From Singulisphaera sp. (GTDB lineage: Bacteria > Planctomycetota > Planctomycetia > Isosphaerales > Isosphaeraceae), in the NCBI GenBank assembly GCA_027451445.1, contig DAIDJG010000205.1, positions 1-51,180 on the forward strand: a DNA stretch of 51,180 nucleotides, read 5' to 3'. The notes below the pieces were generated by a model. That model saw only the letters and a list, made by a program, of their open reading frames with translations. It did not search any database and had not been told where the DNA came from. Positions 1 to 8,457 of this stretch are shown one piece after another. Positions within the stretch are counted from its first letter, which is position 1, and every line of letters begins with the position of its first letter. A program made the translations under genes and the position numbers.

Positions 1-1
1 C

Positions 2-1126
2 GTCAAGGAAAACGAGCTCGTCGAGGTGCCCATCACGTCCCCTTTGCCGAAGGGGCAGACCAATCCGCTGCTCGCGCACTGGACCTACGGTCTGGGCCGG
101 TCCGTCGCGTTCACCTCTGACGCCGGCCGGCGCTGGGCGAAGAGCTGGCCCGACTGGGAGAACTACGCAGCGTTCTGGTCGCAGGTGATCCGCTGGTCGA
201 TGCGGCCCGTCGATCGCGGGAACCTGACCCTGTCCGTACGTCGCGACGAAGGGCGAATCAAGGTCGTTGTCGATGCCCTCGACAAGGACAACAATTTCCT
301 GAATTTCCTCCAGGTTCAGGGCAACGTGGTCAGCCCTGACCTCAAGCGCTCGTCGATCGAGCTGGTGCAGACGGCACCAGGCAAGTACGAGGGAATTGTC
401 GAGGATGCCGAGGCCAGCGGCAACTATTTCGTGAACCTCGGCTACCGAGGGCCGGACAACGTCCAGGGTGTGATTTCGAGCGGCATTTCAATTCCCTACT
501 CCGACGAATACCGCGAGCTGCGCTCGAATCCGTCGCTCCTGGAGACCGTTGCAACCCTCACCGACGGCCAGGTGATCAACTTCAAGAACAGGCCCGATGG
601 CGGCGTCGACCTGGCCAAGACCCTCGCCGGTGTCGATCACTTCCGTCGCGAGGCGAACCTGGTGATCCCGAAGGCCTACACGAGCCTGTGGCCGACCTTG
701 CTTTGGCTCGCGTCGCTCATGTTCCTCAGCGACGTGGCCGTCAGGCGCATCTCGCCGGACTTCGACCGCATCCGCAAGACGCTCAACGACCAGTGGAAGA
801 AGCTCCGCGGTCAGGAGGTGGCGCCCGCGGTGGAATACATGGAGAAGCTCAAGTCCCGCAAGGCCGAGGTCGACGAGCAGCTCGACCGCTCCCGCGCTGC
901 GACTCGCTTCGAGGCGCCCCCGACTCCGGTCGCTCCGCTCAACGAGCCTCTGCTCGAAGGCGGCACGTCCCACTCCGAGCCCACTCGAGCCGCTCGCCCG
1001 GCCGCGCAGTCCGGCGGGTTGGCCCCCGAACCCCAGGGGCCGGCTCCCGAAAGCTACACCAACCGCCTCCTCAAGGCCAAGCAACGTGTTTGGGAGGAGC
1101 GGGAGAAGGACAAAGACAACAAATGA
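2..1126 (+). CDS. VWA/glutamine amidotransferase-like membrane protein, C-terminal part (5' end outside window)
   Basis: The frame is open from base 2, so only the last ~374 residues are present. The stretch with TNPLLAHWTYGLGRSVAFTS followed by W.KSWPDWENYAAFWSQVIRW is typical of the C-terminal side of large planctomycete VWA proteins with a glutamine-amidotransferase-like fold (COG5426-like). One membrane helix is visible (SLWPTLLWLASLMFLSDVAV). After it comes a charged, Pro/Glu-rich cytoplasmic tail with a probable coiled coil. The gene stops 270 bases before a MoxR ATPase, which fits a Bat/MoxR cell-envelope cluster. The exact role is not known. The family call is by recall of the conserved C-terminal pattern. 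Confidence 0.75.
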   Translation, partial: VKENELVEVPITSPLPKGQTNPLLAHWTYGLGRSVAFTSDAGRRWAKSWPDWENYAAFWSQVIRWSMRPVDRGNLTLSVRRDEGRIKVVVDALDKDNNFLNFLQVQGNVVSPDLKRSSIELVQTAPGKYEGIVEDAEASGNYFVNLGYRGPDNVQGVISSGISIPYSDEYRELRSNPSLLETVATLTDGQVINFKNRPDGGVDLAKTLAGVDHFRREANLVIPKAYTSLWPTLLWLASLMFLSDVAVRRISPDFDRIRKTLNDQWKKLRGQEVAPAVEYMEKLKSRKAEVDEQLDRSRAATRFEAPPTPVAPLNEPLLEGGTSHSEPTRAARPAAQSGGLAPEPQGPAPESYTNRLLKAKQRVWEEREKDKDNK

Positions 1127-1149
1127 TCCGACATTTATTCAAGGTTTTT

Positions 1150-1308
1150 GGGAGGGCGAGGCTCCGTCCGAGCCAGCTTTGATCCTGCGGCGAGTCTTCG
1201 AGCCGCGGGATCACCGCGAGCCGACTCTCGCTCATCGCACGCGATGTTCCAATGACTCGAAGACTCGTCATCGGCACAAGGCTGGCTCGGACGGAGCCTC
1301 GCCCTCCC
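1150..1308. repeat. Long inverted repeat, 30-bp arms
   Basis: The left arm at 1150-1179 (GGGAGGGCGAGGCTCCGTCC...) is the reverse complement of the right arm at 1278-1308, apart from one extra G. The ~98-nt spacer holds a second hairpin (GATCC.GCGGC...GCCGC.GGATC). It fills most of the gap between the VWA-type gene and the MoxR gene. No ORF, T-tract or transposase is linked to it. It looks like a dispersed palindromic element, but no second copy is in this window. Confidence 0.85.
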
Positions 1309-1396
1309 GATGTCCTCGCACCTGTAAAAAGTTGCTCGATTTGTTTTCGTCCGCGCTCGAAGCGTTTCTTCTCCTGACCCGAAAGGACAATTGTCG

Positions 1397-2422
1397 ATGG
1401 CCACAGCCGACACCGCCGCGATGGAATTGAGGGCTGCCGAGTTTCGCGGGGCGTACACGCGGGTGAAGTCCGAGATCGCCAAGGTGATCGTCGGCCACGA
1501 CGAGATCGTCCACGGTGTGTTGACGTGTCTCTTCGTCGGTGGCCACGCGCTGCTGGAGGGTGTGCCCGGACTGGGGAAGACGCTTCTGGTACGGACGTTG
1601 GCCGAGACGCTCTCGCTCGACTTCAACCGCATCCAGTTCACACCCGACCTGATGCCGGCCGACATCATCGGCACGAACGTGGTCATGGAATCGGGGGACG
1701 GCCGTCGCGTCATCGAATTCCAGCGCGGGCCGATCTTCTCGCAGATCATCCTGGCTGACGAGATCAACCGCGCGACGCCCAAAACGCAGTCGGCGCTGCT
1801 GGAGGCCATGCAGGAGCACACCGTGACGGTGGGCGGCCAGATCCACCGGCTCAAGGAACCGTTCTTTGTCATGGCCACCCAGAACCCGATCGAGCAGGAA
1901 GGGACCTACCCTCTCCCTGAAGCGCAGCTCGACCGGTTCTTGTTCAAGCTCGTTGTGGGCTATTCGACCCGAGAGGAACTGAGCACGATCCTCGACCGTA
2001 CGACGCGGGGTGAAAAACCGCAGGCCAATCGTGTGATCGATGGGAACACCCTGTTGCGGATGCAGGAACTCGTCCGCGAAGTGATCGTCGCCCCCCACGT
2101 CCAGGACTACGCAATTCGCCTCGCTCTGGCCACGCATCCGCAGGGGCCGTTCGCCGCGGACGTGACGAACCAGTACATCCGCTGGGGGAGCAGTCCGCGA
2201 GGCGCCCAGACGCTCGTGCTTGCCGCCAAGGTGCGTGCCTTGCTCGACGGACGTTATAATGTGAGCTTCGAAGACCTCCGTCGCGTCTATCTGCCAAGCC
2301 TTCGCCACCGCGTCCTTCTCAACTTCGAGGCGCAGGCCGAAGGTGTCGATGCGGATGACGTTCTGCTCAAGGTTCTCGACGCCGTACCCGAAAAGGCCGA
2401 AGAAAAGGCGGCCGTGGCCTGA
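1397..2422 (+). CDS. MoxR-family AAA+ ATPase
   Basis: The product (341 aa) is a MoxR-type AAA+ ATPase, a chaperone-like partner of VWA and DUF58 proteins. Walker A is GVPGLGKT (about residues 55-62) and Walker B is IILADEIN (about 117-124). The MoxR-typical stretches ATPKTQSALLEAMQE and ATQNPIEQEGTYPLPEAQLD follow. The ATG at 1397 is chosen because GAAAGGA lies 9 bases upstream; a TTG two codons earlier would sit too close. The gene leads a co-directional run with the DUF58 and BatA-type genes. That set is known in many bacteria as a cell-envelope or stress-related module with poorly defined substrates. Confidence 0.95.
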   Translation: MATADTAAMELRAAEFRGAYTRVKSEIAKVIVGHDEIVHGVLTCLFVGGHALLEGVPGLGKTLLVRTLAETLSLDFNRIQFTPDLMPADIIGTNVVMESGDGRRVIEFQRGPIFSQIILADEINRATPKTQSALLEAMQEHTVTVGGQIHRLKEPFFVMATQNPIEQEGTYPLPEAQLDRFLFKLVVGYSTREELSTILDRTTRGEKPQANRVIDGNTLLRMQELVREVIVAPHVQDYAIRLALATHPQGPFAADVTNQYIRWGSSPRGAQTLVLAAKVRALLDGRYNVSFEDLRRVYLPSLRHRVLLNFEAQAEGVDADDVLLKVLDAVPEKAEEKAAVA

Positions 2423-2478
2423 CGTTTTCTCTTCTTCGTCTTGCATCTGCCATCTTGCATCTGGCATCCGATATCACC

Positions 2479-2841
2479 ATGCACGACATCTACGATCCAC
2501 CACCGGCCCCTCTGCCCTGGAATCCGCCGAAGCCGGAGCCGCTTGTGTACACCACGGGCGACCTCGTCTGCCTGGCGCTTTTGTTCACGGTTCTCTTCGC
2601 CATCTCGGTGCTCGCGTGGCGGGGGGAGATCGTGATGTCGCTGTTCACGGCTATCGGGGGGGCGCTGGTCATCCTGGAGAGCTGGTTCACGGCGCTCGGG
2701 TTCCTTCACCGTCGACGAGCCTTGGGATTGCGAGCACGCTGGACCGTGTTCCTCGCGGCGCTGATTCCCTGGCTGATCGGGTTGGGAATCGCGGCGATGT
2801 TGATGCTTGGATTGTTTCTCGTTTCAGACTGGCTCGGGTGA
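2479..2841 (+). CDS. Small membrane protein, three helices
   Basis: The 120-aa product has a Pro-rich N-terminus (MHDIYDPPPAPLPWNPPKP). Three hydrophobic helices follow: about residues 32-50 (LVCLALLFTVLFAISVLA), 55-75, and 90-115 (FLAALIPWLIGLGIAAMLML). It lies 56 bases after moxR on the same strand, so it is probably co-transcribed. I do not recognise a family. The start is uncertain because no clear ribosome-binding site precedes it; a TTG at 2455 would add eight residues. Its position inside the MoxR/DUF58 cluster suggests an accessory membrane subunit (inference). Confidence 0.65.
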   Translation: MHDIYDPPPAPLPWNPPKPEPLVYTTGDLVCLALLFTVLFAISVLAWRGEIVMSLFTAIGGALVILESWFTALGFLHRRRALGLRARWTVFLAALIPWLIGLGIAAMLMLGLFLVSDWLG

Positions 2842-2903
2842 GCAATGGTGTAAACCGGTCTCTCGAAGCCGCCACGAAGTCGCCCGGAACGAAGCGTTGT
2901 CTC

Positions 2904-3440
2904 ATGAAGTCTGATCGCTTTACGATTTCAGCCCTGATGGCCTGCGTAGCGATCGTCGCAGTTGAGGTGACGTTTCTCGCTCGCCCTTCCGACCTTGCGG
3001 CCTCCTTCCAATTCAGCCTGACTCTGTTCCTACTGGTGTGCGCGGTACTGGCGGCACGATATCGCCAAGAACCGGAGCGGACGTTTTGGTGGGGATTTGC
3101 CTGGTTCGGCTGGGTCTATATGGCGTTGGCTCTGGCACCTCTCACCATGGGAGAAACACGTCCCTGGCTGATCACGACGGAGCTGTTTGATTTTTTTTGC
3201 ACGACTTTTTCACTCCGCGAGAGTGTCGAACAATTCATTCGCCCAGGTGCTGTGAAACCCGGATCGTTTTCGGCCTACTGGTCTTTGGAACGAATGTTCC
3301 ATTCGCAGTTCGCACTGATTGCGGGTTGGCTCGGCGGATTCCTGGCGCGAAGGATCTCCAAAGCGGCAGCTTCCGGAGTCGTTCGTCCTGAGGGCGAAAA
3401 CACGAGCCGCTCTGCGAGTTCAGACGTCGACGCCGGATGA
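2904..3440 (+). CDS. Hypothetical membrane protein (178 aa)
   Basis: The N-terminus reads MKSDRFTISALMACVAIVAVEV. It resembles the RFTI.ALM..VA.VA opening of many small planctomycete inner-membrane proteins, where a short positive segment precedes the first helix. Four helices are likely: about residues 9-27, 35-55, 65-82 and 135-152. The C-terminal ~25 residues are polar. The gene sits 62 bases after the previous small membrane protein and 65 bases before the DUF58 gene. I do not recognise a specific function. Confidence 0.6.
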   Translation: MKSDRFTISALMACVAIVAVEVTFLARPSDLAASFQFSLTLFLLVCAVLAARYRQEPERTFWWGFAWFGWVYMALALAPLTMGETRPWLITTELFDFFCTTFSLRESVEQFIRPGAVKPGSFSAYWSLERMFHSQFALIAGWLGGFLARRISKAAASGVVRPEGENTSRSASSDVDAG

Positions 3441-3505
3441 CTGCTTGAGTGCTGATCGTAGGAGACGCGGTTCAACGAAAACTTTTCGAGACGCGGACCA
3501 CTGAC

Positions 3506-4399
3506 ATGCCCGAGACCGCTCACGCCCCCCTGCTCGACCCCGAGTTCCTGAACAAGCTCGAACAGCTCGAGCTTGTCAGCCGCAAGATTTTCGTCGGCCG
3601 GATGAAGGGCGAGCGCAAGAGCAAGCGGCGCGGGTCGTCGGTCGAATTCGCCGACCACCGCAACTACGCGGTCGGCGACGACCTCCGTCACATCGACTGG
3701 AACGTCTACGCCCGGCTCGACAAGCTGTTCCTGAAACTCTTTCTCGAAGAGGAAGACCTCCACGTCTATTCCCTGCTCGACACTAGCCTCTCGATGGATT
3801 TTGGCGACCCGACCAAGTTGCACTATGGCAAACAGGTCGCCGCTGCGCTGGCATTCATCGGGCTCGTGAACCATGACCGCGTGGTGCTCGAAACGTTTAG
3901 CACGGGGCTCGACTCGGGCATGCCGAGCGTGCGCGGACGGTCGCAGATGTGGCGGGTGGTGCAGTACCTCGACAACCTCAAGGCATCAGGCGAGAGCAAC
4001 CTCACGAAGTCGGCCAAGGCGTTTGCGGTCAAACATTCCGGCAAGGGGGTGATCGTCGTCATCTCCGACTTCCTGGATAAACGCGGCTATGAAGAGGCCC
4101 TGCGCTACCTCCTGGCCCGGAACATGGACATTTACGTGGTCCACGTCCTCAGCCAGGAGGAAGTCGAGCCCGAACTCGCCGGGGACCTCCGACTGGTCGA
4201 TAGCGAGGATGAAGACGAGGCCGAGATCACCGTCAGCGCTCCGCTGCTCCGGCGCTACAAGCAAAACCTCAACCATTTCGTCGGCGGCCTGAAGGAGTGG
4301 TGCACGAAACGCGGGATTACGTACATCTTTACGACGAATCAGAACCCATTTGATAAGCTGATTCTGAATTATTTGCGCGAACGAGGGCTCGTGAAGTGA
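3506..4399 (+). CDS. DUF58 domain-containing protein
   Basis: The 297-aa protein carries the DUF58 core. The hallmark is FADHRNYAVGDDLRHIDWNVYARLDKLFLKLF, given here as key residues R..YA.GDD.R.IDWN..AR near residues 50-70. A VWA-like segment follows, with LLDTSLSMDFG as a degenerate MIDAS (D.S.S). DUF58 proteins are usually encoded beside MoxR ATPases and VWA membrane proteins and are thought to act with them. The ATG at 3506 is chosen because the core starts soon after; a GTG at 3449 is also in frame. Its stop codon overlaps the next small gene, indicating translational coupling. Confidence 0.93.
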   Translation: MPETAHAPLLDPEFLNKLEQLELVSRKIFVGRMKGERKSKRRGSSVEFADHRNYAVGDDLRHIDWNVYARLDKLFLKLFLEEEDLHVYSLLDTSLSMDFGDPTKLHYGKQVAAALAFIGLVNHDRVVLETFSTGLDSGMPSVRGRSQMWRVVQYLDNLKASGESNLTKSAKAFAVKHSGKGVIVVISDFLDKRGYEEALRYLLARNMDIYVVHVLSQEEVEPELAGDLRLVDSEDEDEAEITVSAPLLRRYKQNLNHFVGGLKEWCTKRGITYIFTTNQNPFDKLILNYLRERGLVK

Positions 4400-4539
4400 A
4401 GATCGAATGGTTTAGCGTGAACAACGCCTGGGTGTTTCTTGGCGTCTCGGGAGCCATCGTCGCGTATCTTCTTTACATGATGATCCGCAAACGCAAGGGC
4501 GAGCGGCCGGGCGAAGCCAACCGCGAGCCGGAGCTTTAG
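4396..4539 (+). CDS. 47-residue single-helix membrane protein coupled to DUF58
   Basis: A GTG start overlaps the DUF58 stop as GTGA, giving a 47-codon frame ending at TAG 4537-4539. The product starts MKIEWFSVNNAWVFLGVSG, continues through one strong hydrophobic helix (about residues 11-29) and ends in a positive/acidic tail (MMIRKRKGERPGEANREPEL). One helix followed by a positive cytoplasmic stretch is typical of a genuine small membrane protein. The stop-start overlap supports translation after DUF58. I infer a partner of the MoxR/DUF58/BatA machine. The frame is short, so homologue conservation would be the deciding evidence. Confidence 0.6.
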   Translation: MKIEWFSVNNAWVFLGVSGAIVAYLLYMMIRKRKGERPGEANREPEL

Positions 4540-4584
4540 ACGCTGCGCACAAACAACCTTTACAAATTGAGGTCGACACCTAAG

Positions 4585-4754
4585 GAGTCTGTCCCGGAAG
4601 CGGAGCCGAAAAAGGGGGAATGGCTCCGAGTCTTCGAGGTGCCTGTCCCCCTTTTCCGGCGGAGCGAGAAGCGTGGAAATGGGGACAGGCACCGACCGAA
4701 GACGTCCGGAGCCAGTCCCCATTTCCACGCTTCTCGCACTATTGGGACAGACTC
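4585..4754. repeat. Nested inverted repeat with GGGACAGGCACC motifs
   Basis: The outer arms are GAGTCTGTCCC (4585-4595) and GGGACAGACTC (4744-4754). Inside, a perfect 22-bp pair (4664-4685 with 4716-4737; GCGAGAAGCGTGGAAATGGG...) encloses GGACAGGCACC. That motif is itself inverted against GGTGCCTGTCCCC at 4639-4651. The nesting gives several alternative hairpins. It is non-coding as far as can be seen. Confidence 0.85.
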
Positions 4755-4805
4755 TAAGAGGAAATGAAGCCGGATCTCGCGACGGCGCTTTATTCTAGAA
4801 TCCGG

Positions 4806-4895
4806 ATCTTCGTTTCCTTCGTTTCCTTCTGTTCAGATTTGAGTTTCGCCGACCGGAACAAATCTTGAACAGAAGGAAACGAAGGAAACGAAGAT
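4806..4895. repeat. Long inverted repeat with internal CGTTTCCTT direct repeats
   Basis: The left arm 4806-4835 is an exact 30-nt reverse complement of 4866-4895. Pairing extends a further six bases with one bulge (CAGATTT against AAATCTTG). Each arm is built of repeated CGTTTCCTT units. The loop is about 20 nt. The hairpin lacks a following T-run, so it is not a typical intrinsic terminator. Confidence 0.88.
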
Positions 4896-5040
4896 AATAC
4901 AGAGATTCCTTATATTGGTTATTATTGGTTTTGAACGGATGATTTACCGTAAGCCTTTAGCGTCTACCGGATTGCGCTACCTGCGCCGTAAGGCCGGTGT
5001 TGACCTGTGGACGGACTAGCCCCATGCGAGGACTGGCGGC

Positions 5041-7155
5041 ATGAACTTCGGCAAGCTGGCGTTCTCAAACTTCCCGGTGCATTTCTCCACGCCCCTCGGT
5101 GCGGCGGCGTGGGCGGTGCTCGCGGGGATTCCCGTCGGGATTGTCGCGCTTTACTTCCTGAAGTTGCGCCGGCGGCCGGTACAGGTGCCGAGTACCTTGC
5201 TCTGGCGGCGGAGCCTGGAAGACCTGCATGTCAACAGCCTCTTTCAGAGGCTGCGGCGGAACTTGCTGCTGTTTTTGCAACTCCTCGCTGTGCTGCTCGC
5301 GATGATCGCACTGGCCGGCCCTCGGTTCACAGGGACGTCGGGCCAGGGGCAGCGATTTGTCCTGGCGATCGACAACTCGGGGAGCATGTCCGCAACCGAC
5401 GTGAAGCCGACGAGACTCGGTGCCGCGAAGGAGGCCGCCAAGAAGATCGTTTCGTCGATGGAGGCGAACGACCTCGCCATGGTGATCACCTATTCCGATC
5501 GTGCGAAGGTCGTCTCGAATTACACCGGCGACCGTCGTTTGCTCCTGAGCCGGATCGACGCGATCGTGCCGTCGCAGGCCACAACCTCGCTCCGCGAAGC
5601 GCTCCAGGTGGCGGCGGGACTGGCGAACCCTTCGCGGCAGATCGGCGAAGGGGTCGTGGCCACCGAGGTCAATCCGCCCAAGCTGTTCATCTACACCGAC
5701 GGCGGATTTCCCGACGTTGAGGGCTTCAGTCTGGGGAATCTCGAGCCGGAGGTCGTGGTGTTCGGTCCCGCTCCGCCGCCTTACGAGGACCCGGCAGCGG
5801 CGAAGAACCCATCCGCACAGGGCAAGCCGAGAAACCCATCCGACAACCTGGCGATCCTGGCCCTCCAGACTCGTCGGAACGACGAGAAGGTCGATACGTT
5901 TCAGGTCTTCGGCCGCGTCCATAACTTCCGCGCTGAGGCCGTCGAGACTGAGGCCCAGCTTTACCGTCACGATCCCGAGAAGCCCGGCTCGGAACCCAAA
6001 CTTGTGGACGCGATCGCACTCAAGGTGCCCGCACAAAGCGATCAGTCGTTCAAGTTCGACCTCCCGGACACCGGGCTCGCCGAGCTGGAAGTGCGCATCA
6101 CGGAGAAGGATTCGCAGCCCTTGGACAACCGTGCGTTCACCCTCGTCGGCAGCGCCCGCAAGGCGCAGGTGCTCGTCGTGACGGCGGGAAATCGCTACCT
6201 CGTCGACACCTTGCGCACGCCGACTGCCGAGGAGCGTGCCGACGTCACCGTGGCTACGCCCGATGAGGCAAAGACCGACCCCTACGCTCGGGACACTCGC
6301 GCGGGCAAATACGACCTCGTCATCTATGATCGCGTGCGGCCCGAGAACCCTCCCGAAGGGAATGCGCTCTACTTCGGCATCCTTCCCCCGGGCAAGGCCT
6401 ATGAAAAGTCGAAGGAACTGGTCGCCCCGGTGATCCTCGACTGGGACGTCGCCCACCCACTCATGCAATTCGTGCGCGACCTCCCCACAGTGATCATCGC
6501 CAAGGCCATCGGCGTCGAGCTGCCCCCCGGGGCGACCAGCCTGATCGATAGCAATCAAGGTTCGCTGGCGTTTATCGCCCCTCGTGAAGGGTATTCCGAC
6601 ACGGTGGTCACCTTTTCCCTGACGGATGGCGATAAATTCAATACAAACTGGTTCAAGAATATCAGTTTCCCGCTCTTCCTGTTCAACAGCCTGCAAGTGC
6701 TCGGGAATGCACGCGAGTCTGTCGGCGACGAGGTCCACCTGCCGGACCAGCCCGTCACGATCCGCACCGACACGCCCAAGGACCAGGTGATCGTCACCTT
6801 GCCCGATGGCCGGACAACGGAAACCTTGACGCGCACGCCGCAGGGTGCGTTCGTCGCGAGTAAGACAGACTCCACAGGCATTTATCATGCTCGCTGGGAA
6901 CCGAGCGGACTGCTCCCGTTCGTCGTCAACCAGTTTGACTTCCGCGAGAGCGACCTTGCCCCCCGCGGTCTGGTTCCCGACGGCACGCCGCCCGCCCAGG
7001 CCGACAGCTACAAGATCAAGATCGGCTACAATCCCGTCACCGGGACGCAGAAGACGCGGACGAGTCAGAAAGACGCGTGGTGGTATCTGGCGCTTATTGT
7101 GCTAGGGGTGCTGTTGCTGGAGTGGTATATCTACAACAAGCGAGTGTACGTTTGA
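5041..7155 (+). CDS. BatA-type VWA domain membrane protein
   Basis: The 704-aa protein has an aerotolerance-regulator (BatA) N-terminus: a helix at about 22-40, then YFLKLRRRPVQVPSTLLWRR, then a second helix at about 74-92. A VWA domain follows with an intact MIDAS start (DNSGSMS, residues 111-117) and a later YTDGG. The middle is a long extracytoplasmic region of beta-rich character. A last helix (YLALIVLGVLLLEWYIY) lies at the C-terminus. A GCGAGGA ribosome-binding site seven bases upstream supports the start. It closes the MoxR/DUF58 cluster, whose VWA proteins are presumed metal-dependent interaction partners of the ATPase. Confidence 0.93.
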   Translation: MNFGKLAFSNFPVHFSTPLGAAAWAVLAGIPVGIVALYFLKLRRRPVQVPSTLLWRRSLEDLHVNSLFQRLRRNLLLFLQLLAVLLAMIALAGPRFTGTSGQGQRFVLAIDNSGSMSATDVKPTRLGAAKEAAKKIVSSMEANDLAMVITYSDRAKVVSNYTGDRRLLLSRIDAIVPSQATTSLREALQVAAGLANPSRQIGEGVVATEVNPPKLFIYTDGGFPDVEGFSLGNLEPEVVVFGPAPPPYEDPAAAKNPSAQGKPRNPSDNLAILALQTRRNDEKVDTFQVFGRVHNFRAEAVETEAQLYRHDPEKPGSEPKLVDAIALKVPAQSDQSFKFDLPDTGLAELEVRITEKDSQPLDNRAFTLVGSARKAQVLVVTAGNRYLVDTLRTPTAEERADVTVATPDEAKTDPYARDTRAGKYDLVIYDRVRPENPPEGNALYFGILPPGKAYEKSKELVAPVILDWDVAHPLMQFVRDLPTVIIAKAIGVELPPGATSLIDSNQGSLAFIAPREGYSDTVVTFSLTDGDKFNTNWFKNISFPLFLFNSLQVLGNARESVGDEVHLPDQPVTIRTDTPKDQVIVTLPDGRTTETLTRTPQGAFVASKTDSTGIYHARWEPSGLLPFVVNQFDFRESDLAPRGLVPDGTPPAQADSYKIKIGYNPVTGTQKTRTSQKDAWWYLALIVLGVLLLEWYIYNKRVYV

Positions 7156-7270
7156 TTGATATTGGATGCTCGCCGTTAACTTAAGGCGGTTCACAATTGG
7201 ATTTCGCACACCGGACCGCGATTCTCACTCCCGTCGCAAGGACGGAACATATAACTCCCCCCCCTTGGGA

Positions 7271-8457
7271 CTGGTGACCCGACACTTTTGCGGGTAGGGA
7301 AAGGCGGACGTTCATGAGCGTGCGTAGAAGGGATAGAAACACTCCCTTCGGAGCCAACCCATGAACGCCCTCTCTCTGGTACGCAAGTGGCGGAAGGATG
7401 TTCAAAACGACCTCCTGCCCGAACTTCATGGCCATCAATCTAAAGCCATGGCCGATCTGAGCTTCGGCATGACGCTCGCCCAACACAGTCAGAGCGGTAA
7501 GATCGCCGACGCTGTCCCGGGTGAGGCCACACCGGCCAGCGTGCAGCGACGAGTCGAACGATTTCTGGACAATAGCCGGATCGACCCGGACAAGATTTGG
7601 CCCCAGCTCGCCAAGTCGTCTCTCGCGGGCTGGACCGGCGGACCGATTGTGCTGATCCTCGACGAGACTCCGAATCACAACGATCTGCGGTGCATGAAGG
7701 TGACCTTGGCCTTTCGCAAGCGCGCCTTGCCACTCGCATGTGTCTGCTACAGCCTGGGAGAGCAGCCTGAGCCGATGCCCGAACTGGTCGTGGGTTTGCT
7801 CCGACAGGTAGCGGCCTGCCTGCCCGATGGTGCTGATGTCACACTCTTGGCGGATCGCGGCCTGGCTTGGCCGCAAGTCGTCGATACCTGCGAAGAGTTG
7901 GGTTGGCATTACGTGCTGCGGTTGCTGAGTCAAACCCGAGTTCGTACGCCGGATGGTCGAGAGTGCTCGGCGGCGGACTTGGCCCCACACCCGGGGGCTT
8001 GTTGGAGAGGTGAGGCTCTCGTCTTCAAGAAATCGGGGTGGCGCAACGCGGCAGTCGCCGCGTGTTGGTTGCCGGACAGTGACGGACCGTGGTTGCTGGT
8101 CAGCGATCGCGACGACGGCCCGCGGTTGTTCCGTCGGTACTCCAAGCGGGTGTGGACGGAGGAGTTGTTCAAAGATGAGAAGTCGTCGGGCTTTCACTGG
8201 AACGAGAGCCATGTCACTGACCCAGTCCATGCGGCTCGCCTGGTGCTGTTGATCGCCCTCGCCACGTACCTGACGATGGCAGTGGGTGTAAAGGTGATCC
8301 GAGCCGGGATGCGGCGGTTCCTTGAAACAAACCGCCAGCGGAAGCTGAGTTACTTCACCATTGGGATCAGGTGGGTAAGGTTCTGTCTGAACCACGATCG
8401 CAGCCTTCCCGATAACTTGACCCCGGTCCCGATCTAGCAAAAGTGTCGGGTGGCCAG
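7271..8457 (+). mobile_element. IS4-family insertion sequence, 1187 bp, intact
   Basis: The terminal inverted repeats are 21 bp: CTGGTGACCCGACACTTTTGC at 7271-7291 and, inverted at 8437-8457, CTGGCCACCCGACACTTTTGC (two mismatches). They bracket one transposase gene whose stop codon overlaps the right repeat by one base. Directly outside is an 8-bp direct repeat, CCTTGGGA, at 7263-7270 and 8458-8465, which I read as the target-site duplication. The undisturbed sequence of the host repeat, seen elsewhere in the window, contains CCTTGGGA once. This confirms insertion into that repeat. Confidence 0.93.
7361..8437 (+). CDS. IS4-family transposase
   Basis: The 358-aa DDE transposase fills the IS. 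The first catalytic Asp is in LILDETPN (about residue 105) and the second in LLADRGLAW (about 167). The third acidic residue is in the IS4 signature Y-(2)-R-(3)-E-(6)-K, seen exactly as YSKRVWTEELFKDEKS near residues 262-277. The frame is uninterrupted, the catalytic residues are intact and the flanking repeats are well preserved, so the copy may still be active. The start ATG follows a purine-rich stretch (GGGATAGAAAC... then CGGAG). Confidence 0.95.
   Translation: MNALSLVRKWRKDVQNDLLPELHGHQSKAMADLSFGMTLAQHSQSGKIADAVPGEATPASVQRRVERFLDNSRIDPDKIWPQLAKSSLAGWTGGPIVLILDETPNHNDLRCMKVTLAFRKRALPLACVCYSLGEQPEPMPELVVGLLRQVAACLPDGADVTLLADRGLAWPQVVDTCEELGWHYVLRLLSQTRVRTPDGRECSAADLAPHPGACWRGEALVFKKSGWRNAAVAACWLPDSDGPWLLVSDRDDGPRLFRRYSKRVWTEELFKDEKSSGFHWNESHVTDPVHAARLVLLIALATYLTMAVGVKVIRAGMRRFLETNRQRKLSYFTIGIRWVRFCLNHDRSLPDNLTPVPI

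Larger units (their letters stand above)
4540..5040. other. 501-bp gap filled by two palindromic elements
   Basis: No convincing gene is present. The stretch contains the nested inverted repeat at 4585-4754 and the long inverted repeat at 4806-4895. It then runs through an A/T-rich stretch around 4896-4950 (TTATATTGGTTATTATTGG), where a promoter for the BatA-type gene could lie. No clean -35/-10 pair was found. Confidence 0.7.

Noticed and set aside
4806-4895. Bidirectional terminator
   Set aside because: The hairpin is strong but neither side is followed by a T-run. The tandem CGTTTCCTT units look like a repeat element instead.
5065-6888. 607-residue minus-strand open frame
   Set aside because: Antisense to the BatA-type gene, with no domain or start signal.
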